In this document: piece after piece, positions 1-5,217 of the stretch
How the letters are laid out: every line of letters begins with the position of its first letter
Position numbering within the stretch: the first letter of the stretch is position 1
NCBI RefSeq assembly: GCF_933208505.1
Contig: NZ_CAKOEU010000012.1
From: Convivina praedatoris
GTDB lineage: Bacteria; Bacillota; Bacilli; Lactobacillales; Lactobacillaceae
Length of the DNA: 5,217 nucleotides
Direction: 5' to 3' (one strand)
Notes under the pieces: generated by a model
Told to the model about the DNA's origin: nothing
Databases searched by the model: none
Seen by the model: the letters and a program-made list of their open reading frames with translations, nothing else
Position numbers and translations under genes: made by a program

Positions 1-47
1 AAGCGTGATAGACTAATTAAGTTGTTTCGTAAGGGAGCAACGCAGTA

Positions 48-61
48 GCACATTGAAAACT
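48..61 (+). promoter_or_regulatory. boxA-like antitermination element, 16S leader
   Basis: The sequence GCACATTGAAAACT resembles the Bacillus-type rRNA boxA (TGCTCTTTGAAAACT), sharing the TTGAAAACT core. In the family, boxA RNA binds NusB/NusE (S10) and related factors so that RNA polymerase resists Rho and pausing on untranslated rRNA. A 15-base identical core (50-64) recurs before 23S at 1964-1978, the expected layout. The 5' half is degenerate. The element also lies in the left arm of the 16S processing stem. Confidence 0.75.
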
Positions 62-64
62 GAA
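50..64 (+). repeat. 15-bp direct repeat, copy 1 (boxA core)
   Basis: ACATTGAAAACTGAA is identical to 1964-1978. It combines the boxA core with the first bases of the processing stem. Conservation of both copies within one operon points to a shared function in antitermination and/or processing. Confidence 0.9.
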
Positions 65-94
65 CAAAACTTTGAACAAACAAATCTGTAACGA

Positions 95-116
95 TTTACT
101 AAGGAAACTTAGTAAA
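95..116 (+). other. Leader hairpin with GAAA tetraloop
   Basis: Nine perfect pairs (TTTACTAAG at 95-103 with CTTAGTAAA at 108-116) close a GAAA loop at 104-107. It sits directly after the left arm of the 16S processing stem. GNRA loops are unusually stable and can dock into helical receptors; any role here is inferred. Confidence 0.8.
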
Positions 117-123
117 GACAAAT

Positions 124-142
124 TTGCGAAGTCAATTCGTAA
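124..142 (+). other. Leader hairpin, five-base loop
   Basis: TTGCGAA (124-130) pairs with TTCGTAA (136-142), seven pairs including one G-U, around the loop GTCAA. It follows the GAAA hairpin at 95-116 in the 16S leader. Function is unknown; it probably helps compact the precursor leader. Confidence 0.6.
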
Positions 143-148
143 GAACAA

Positions 149-185
149 TAAACGGATAAAGCTAGGAAACTAGTAAGTCAGTTTA
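149..185 (+). other. Leader hairpin with GAAA tetraloop
   Basis: CTAG (162-165) and CTAG (170-173) close a GAAA loop at 166-169, with a G-U pair below (161/174). An outer segment, TAAAC at 149-153 with GTTTA at 181-185, can extend it across a small internal loop (155-157 with 177-179). The apical part is clear; the outer part is weaker. Confidence 0.55.
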
Positions 186-188
186 ATC

Positions 189-202
189 GAAGAGCAATCT
201 TC
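189..202 (+). other. Leader hairpin with GCAA tetraloop next to 16S
   Basis: GAAGA (189-193) pairs with TCTTC (198-202) around a GCAA loop (194-197). It ends only about 7 bases before the mature 16S 5' end, so it could mark or shield the site where the 5' end is trimmed; that role is inferred from position only. Confidence 0.6.
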
Positions 203-209
203 AAACTTT

Positions 210-1766
<1,557 letters not shown>

Positions 1767-1775
1767 AAAACGGAA

Positions 1776-1840
1776 CGTTACAGGGACGCAAGTCAATTTG
1801 TTTGAATTAAAGTTTTGTTTAGTTTTGAGTGGGCTACTGT
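1776..1840 (+). other. 16S processing stem, right arm
   Basis: Complement of 42-93. The strongest block is AAAGTTTTGTTTAGTTTT (1809-1826) against 56-73. The innermost block CGTTACAG (1776-1783) pairs perfectly with CTGTAACG (86-93). Bases 1784-1795 are unpaired in the long stem but form their own mini-hairpin: GAC (1785-1787) and GTC (1792-1794) around GCAA. Expected substrate of RNase III; the cut sites cannot be seen. Confidence 0.9.
1818..1831 (+). repeat. 14-bp direct repeat, copy 1 (anti-boxA arm)
   Basis: TTTAGTTTTGAGTG is identical to 5064-5077 and largely complementary to the boxA repeat (pairs with 51-64 in the 16S stem). Confidence 0.9.
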
Positions 1841-1844
1841 CAAG

Positions 1845-1862
1845 AAGTCCCAACCAGGACTT
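1845..1862 (+). other. Hairpin abutting the tRNA-Ala 5' end
   Basis: AAGTCC (1845-1850) pairs with GGACTT (1857-1862) around loop CAACCA. The last paired base is immediately before tRNA G1, so the hairpin would stack on the tRNA acceptor stem next to the RNase P cleavage site. The pairing is clear; an effect on tRNA maturation is inferred. Confidence 0.6.
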
Positions 1863-1935
1863 GGGGAATTAGCTCAGCTGGGAGAGCACCTGCTTTGCAA
1901 GCAGGGGGTCAGCGGTTCGATCCCGCTATTCTCCA
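1863..1935 (+). tRNA. tRNA-Ala, anticodon UGC
   Basis: Delivers alanine, reading GCN codons through a UGC anticodon at 1896-1898. The full cloverleaf is visible: acceptor GGGGAAT (1863-1869) with ATTCTCC (1928-1934), anticodon stem CCTGC/GCAGG (1889-1893, 1901-1905) around TTTGCAA, variable loop GGGTC, and T arm AGCGG-TTCGATC-CCGCT. The G3-U70 wobble (1865/1932), the classic alanyl-tRNA synthetase identity element, is present, and the discriminator is A (1935). The 3' CCA is not encoded (the next bases are TTG), so it must be added by the CCA-adding enzyme. It lies in the 16S-23S spacer and is co-transcribed with the rRNAs, a common location for tRNA-Ala. Length is 73 nt. Confidence 0.98.
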
Positions 1936-1936
1936 T

Positions 1937-1956
1937 TGCCAGTCGGAAGGCTGGTG
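1937..1956 (+). other. Spacer hairpin with GGAA tetraloop after tRNA-Ala
   Basis: CCAGTC (1939-1944) pairs with GGCTGG (1949-1954), one G-U, around a GGAA loop (1945-1948), with two more wobble pairs possible at the base. It begins two bases after the tRNA discriminator, close to where the tRNA 3' trailer must be cut. There is no T-run after it, so it does not look like an intrinsic terminator. Confidence 0.7.
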
Positions 1957-1960
1957 GGTT

Positions 1961-1975
1961 TGTACATTGAAAACT
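1961..1975 (+). promoter_or_regulatory. boxA-like antitermination element before 23S
   Basis: TGTACATTGAAAACT is closer to the Bacillus-type boxA (TGCTCTTTGAAAACT) than the leader copy and shares with it the identical 15-mer ACATTGAAAACTGAA (1964-1978 and 50-64). A second boxA before 23S is usual in bacterial rRNA operons and is thought to reload antitermination factors. It is also part of the left arm of the 23S processing stem. Confidence 0.75.
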
Positions 1976-1978
1976 GAA
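1964..1978 (+). repeat. 15-bp direct repeat, copy 2 (boxA core)
   Basis: Identical to 50-64. Here it precedes 23S and starts the 16-pair core of the 23S processing stem. Confidence 0.9.
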
Positions 1979-1999
1979 TAATAACAAATTCTTTTTAAA

Positions 2000-2015
2000 G
2001 TCATCGCAAGATGAC
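2000..2015 (+). other. Spacer hairpin with GCAA tetraloop
   Basis: GTCATC (2000-2005) pairs perfectly with GATGAC (2010-2015) around GCAA (2006-2009). In the long 23S stem model it is looped out between two paired blocks, as the smaller GCAA hairpin (1785-1794) is in the 16S stem. Confidence 0.8.
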
Positions 2016-2020
2016 GCTAA

Positions 2021-2068
2021 ATTGAACCGAGAAACAACACAAGTTCTTTAATTAAAGAACGGTTTAAT
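2021..2068 (+). other. Local two-part helix with an 18-base perfect palindrome
   Basis: ATTGAACC (2021-2028) pairs with GGTTTAAT (2061-2068), one G-U. Inside it, GTTCTTTAATTAAAGAAC (2043-2060) is a perfect palindrome that as RNA makes a 7-bp hairpin with an AATT loop and can stack on the outer helix. Bases 2029-2042 are left single-stranded. No T-tract follows, so it is not a terminator. Confidence 0.75.
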
Positions 2069-2072
2069 CGCA

Positions 2073-2084
2073 GGTCGAAAGACC
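2073..2084 (+). other. Spacer hairpin with GAAA tetraloop
   Basis: GGTC (2073-2076) and GACC (2081-2084) close a GAAA loop (2077-2080). Short but fully Watson-Crick. It lies about 30 bases before the mature 23S 5' end; function is unknown. Confidence 0.6.
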
Positions 2085-2100
2085 AACTCATATGCTGACC

Positions 2101-2114
2101 CTACTAAACAGTAG
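2101..2114 (+). other. Hairpin just before the 23S 5' end
   Basis: CTACT (2101-2105) pairs with AGTAG (2110-2114) around AAAC. It ends one base before the mature 23S start. ACC at 2098-2100 could extend it by pairing with GGT at 2116-2118 of mature 23S, in competition with 23S helix 1, which may matter for 5' end trimming. That effect is inferred. Confidence 0.55.
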
Positions 2115-2115
2115 T

Positions 2116-5021
<2,906 letters not shown>

Positions 5022-5037
5022 AAGAGTCAAGCAAGAG

Positions 5038-5086
5038 GGTTGAATTTAGTAAAGAAGTTATTATTTAGTTTTGAGTGTAAAAGCTC
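5038..5086 (+). other. 23S processing stem, right arm
   Basis: Partner of 1956-2028. The core GTTATTATTTAGTTTT (5057-5072) pairs without interruption with 1970-1985. AAAGAA (5051-5056) pairs with TTCTTT (1989-1994) after a three-base bulge on the left arm. The inner block 5038-5050 pairs with 2016-2028 with one G-G mismatch. Confidence 0.85.
5064..5077 (+). repeat. 14-bp direct repeat, copy 2 (anti-boxA arm)
   Basis: Identical to 1818-1831; pairs with 1965-1978 in the 23S stem. Confidence 0.9.
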
Positions 5087-5088
5087 AA
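5071..5088 (+). other. Hairpin 5' of 5S
   Basis: TTGAG (5071-5075) pairs with CTCAA (5084-5088) around an eight-base loop, with a possible G-U pair below (5070/5089). It overlaps the outer part of the 23S processing stem, so the two cannot form fully together. It ends two to three bases before the 5S gene. Confidence 0.5.
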
Positions 5089-5090
5089 GG

Positions 5091-5207
5091 TGTCGTGTTG
5101 ATGGCCTAGAGGAACCACCTGTATCCATCTCGAACACAGAAGTTAAGCTCTAGAGCGCCGAAAGTAGTGGCCGGAACGCTGGCTGTGAGGATAGGACGAT
5201 GCGATGC
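5091..5207 (+). rRNA. 5S ribosomal RNA
   Basis: Small RNA of the large subunit's central protuberance. Recognised from the conserved CGAACACAGAAGTTAAGCTC segment (5131-5150), the GCGCCGAAAGTAGT region that follows, and TGAGGATAGGAC near the 3' end. Helix I pairs 5091-5100 with 5197-5206, and helix II pairs CTAGAG (5106-5111) with CTCTAG (5148-5153). The length of about 117 nt is normal. Five of the ten helix I pairs are G-U wobbles. The ends were chosen from helix I and could each extend by a base or two, because 5089-5090 can pair with 5207-5208. Last gene of the visible operon, 69 bases after 23S; the gene looks complete. Confidence 0.96.
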
Positions 5208-5217
5208 CGTACATAGA
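5208..5217 (+). other. Start of post-5S sequence
   Basis: Only ten bases remain after the 5S gene. C5208 can extend 5S helix I by pairing with G5089. No terminator or tRNA can be judged from so little sequence. Confidence 0.5.

Larger units (their letters stand above)
42..93 (+). other. 16S processing stem, left arm
   Basis: This segment is complementary to 1776-1840 on the far side of 16S. By eye the pairing runs 42-49 with 1833-1840, 51-54 with 1828-1831, 56-75 with 1807-1826 (20 bp including two G-U pairs), 77-85 with 1796-1804 and 86-93 with 1776-1783, about 49 pairs with small interruptions. Such stems are the known substrate of RNase III in releasing pre-16S. The complementarity is seen directly; the cleavage is inferred from family knowledge. 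Confidence 0.9.
1..209 (+). other. rRNA operon leader (transcribed spacer 5' of 16S)
   Basis: AT-rich, non-coding stretch upstream of the 16S gene. It contains a boxA-like antitermination sequence (48-61), the left arm of the 16S processing stem (42-93) and a string of local hairpins between 95 and 202. I see no convincing -35/-10 promoter pair, so transcription probably starts upstream of base 1, although the first 40 bases are too short to rule out a weak promoter. The role as leader is inferred from position and from the complementarity with the sequence after 16S. Confidence 0.85.
1956..2028 (+). other. 23S processing stem, left arm
   Basis: Complementary to 5038-5086 beyond 23S. By eye: 1956-1961 with 5081-5086, 1963-1968 with 5074-5079, a perfect 16-pair block 1970-1985 with 5057-5072 (one G-U), 1989-1994 with 5051-5056, then, after a looped-out hairpin, 2016-2023 with 5043-5050 and 2025-2028 with 5038-5041. 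It is the expected RNase III substrate for releasing pre-23S. The inner part (2016-2028) has an alternative local partner at 2061-2068. Confidence 0.85.
1936..2115 (+). other. tRNA-23S internal transcribed spacer
   Basis: Non-coding spacer of 180 bases. In order it contains a GGAA hairpin (1937-1956), a boxA-like element (1961-1975), the left arm of the 23S processing stem (1956-2028), a GCAA hairpin (2000-2015), a local helix enclosing a palindrome (2021-2068), a GAAA hairpin (2073-2084) and a hairpin just before 23S (2101-2114). Nearly every base can be assigned to RNA structure, and no open frame or extra tRNA was found. Confidence 0.9.
5022..5090 (+). other. 23S-5S internal transcribed spacer
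   Basis: Non-coding spacer of 69 bases. Most of it (5038-5086) is the right arm of the 23S processing stem. Its 3' part also forms a local hairpin (5071-5088) next to the 5S 5' end. The run TTTAGTTTTGAGTG (5064-5077) repeats 1818-1831. Confidence 0.9.

Noticed and set aside
1..40. Possible rrn promoter at the window start
   Set aside because: AT-rich words such as GATAGA and TAATTA occur, but I see no matching -35 hexamer at proper spacing; the promoter is more likely upstream of the window.
1937..1960. Terminator-like hairpin after tRNA-Ala
   Set aside because: The stem is good but is followed by TGGGTTTG rather than a T-tract, and the downstream boxA and 23S must be transcribed.
2043..2060. 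Palindrome as an intrinsic terminator or insertion-site scar
   Set aside because: There is no T-run after it and no flanking target duplication, and it fits neatly inside a local RNA helix.

Overview
This window is one ribosomal RNA operon on the + strand, in the order 16S rRNA (210-1761), tRNA-Ala(UGC) (1863-1935), 23S rRNA (2116-5021), 5S rRNA (5091-5207). It begins about 209 bases upstream of the 16S gene and stops about 10 bases after the 5S gene. No protein-coding gene is supported; all open frames lie inside or overlap rRNA and look like chance frames. I found no CRISPR array, mobile element, intron or rRNA intervening sequence.

The organism is a low-GC Gram-positive lactic acid bacterium. 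The 16S gene ends in the Firmicutes-type CACCUCCUUUCU tail. Its V1 hairpin, its V3 region and the segments around the 530 loop closely match my memory of the Leuconostoc/Fructobacillus group (family Leuconostocaceae). A lone tRNA-Ala between 16S and 23S also fits that group. I recall this from family knowledge and cannot place it to genus without a database comparison.

The rRNA genes look complete and intact at the functional sites I checked: anti-Shine-Dalgarno, 530 loop, A1408, peptidyl transferase A2451, macrolide-site A2058/A2059 and the sarcin-ricin loop. The informative parts are the AT-rich spacers. The 16S and 23S genes are each enclosed by a long inverted repeat that would form an RNase III-type processing stem: 42-93 with 1776-1840, and 1956-2028 with 5038-5086. 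Each left arm carries the same boxA-like antitermination sequence, and the two right arms share a 14-base copy of its partner. The leader and spacers also hold seven hairpins capped by GNRA tetraloops, two of them bulging out of the long stems. The left arm of the 23S stem can alternatively fold locally, which suggests an order of folding during transcription.

The genes would be made as one transcript. BoxA would load antitermination factors so that RNA polymerase reads through about 5 kb of untranslated RNA. The stems then bring both ends of each rRNA together for cleavage, and RNase P/RNase Z-type processing frees the tRNA. The promoter and terminator are not visible and presumably lie outside the window. 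I see no previously undescribed system here; the findings concern the architecture of the precursor RNA.
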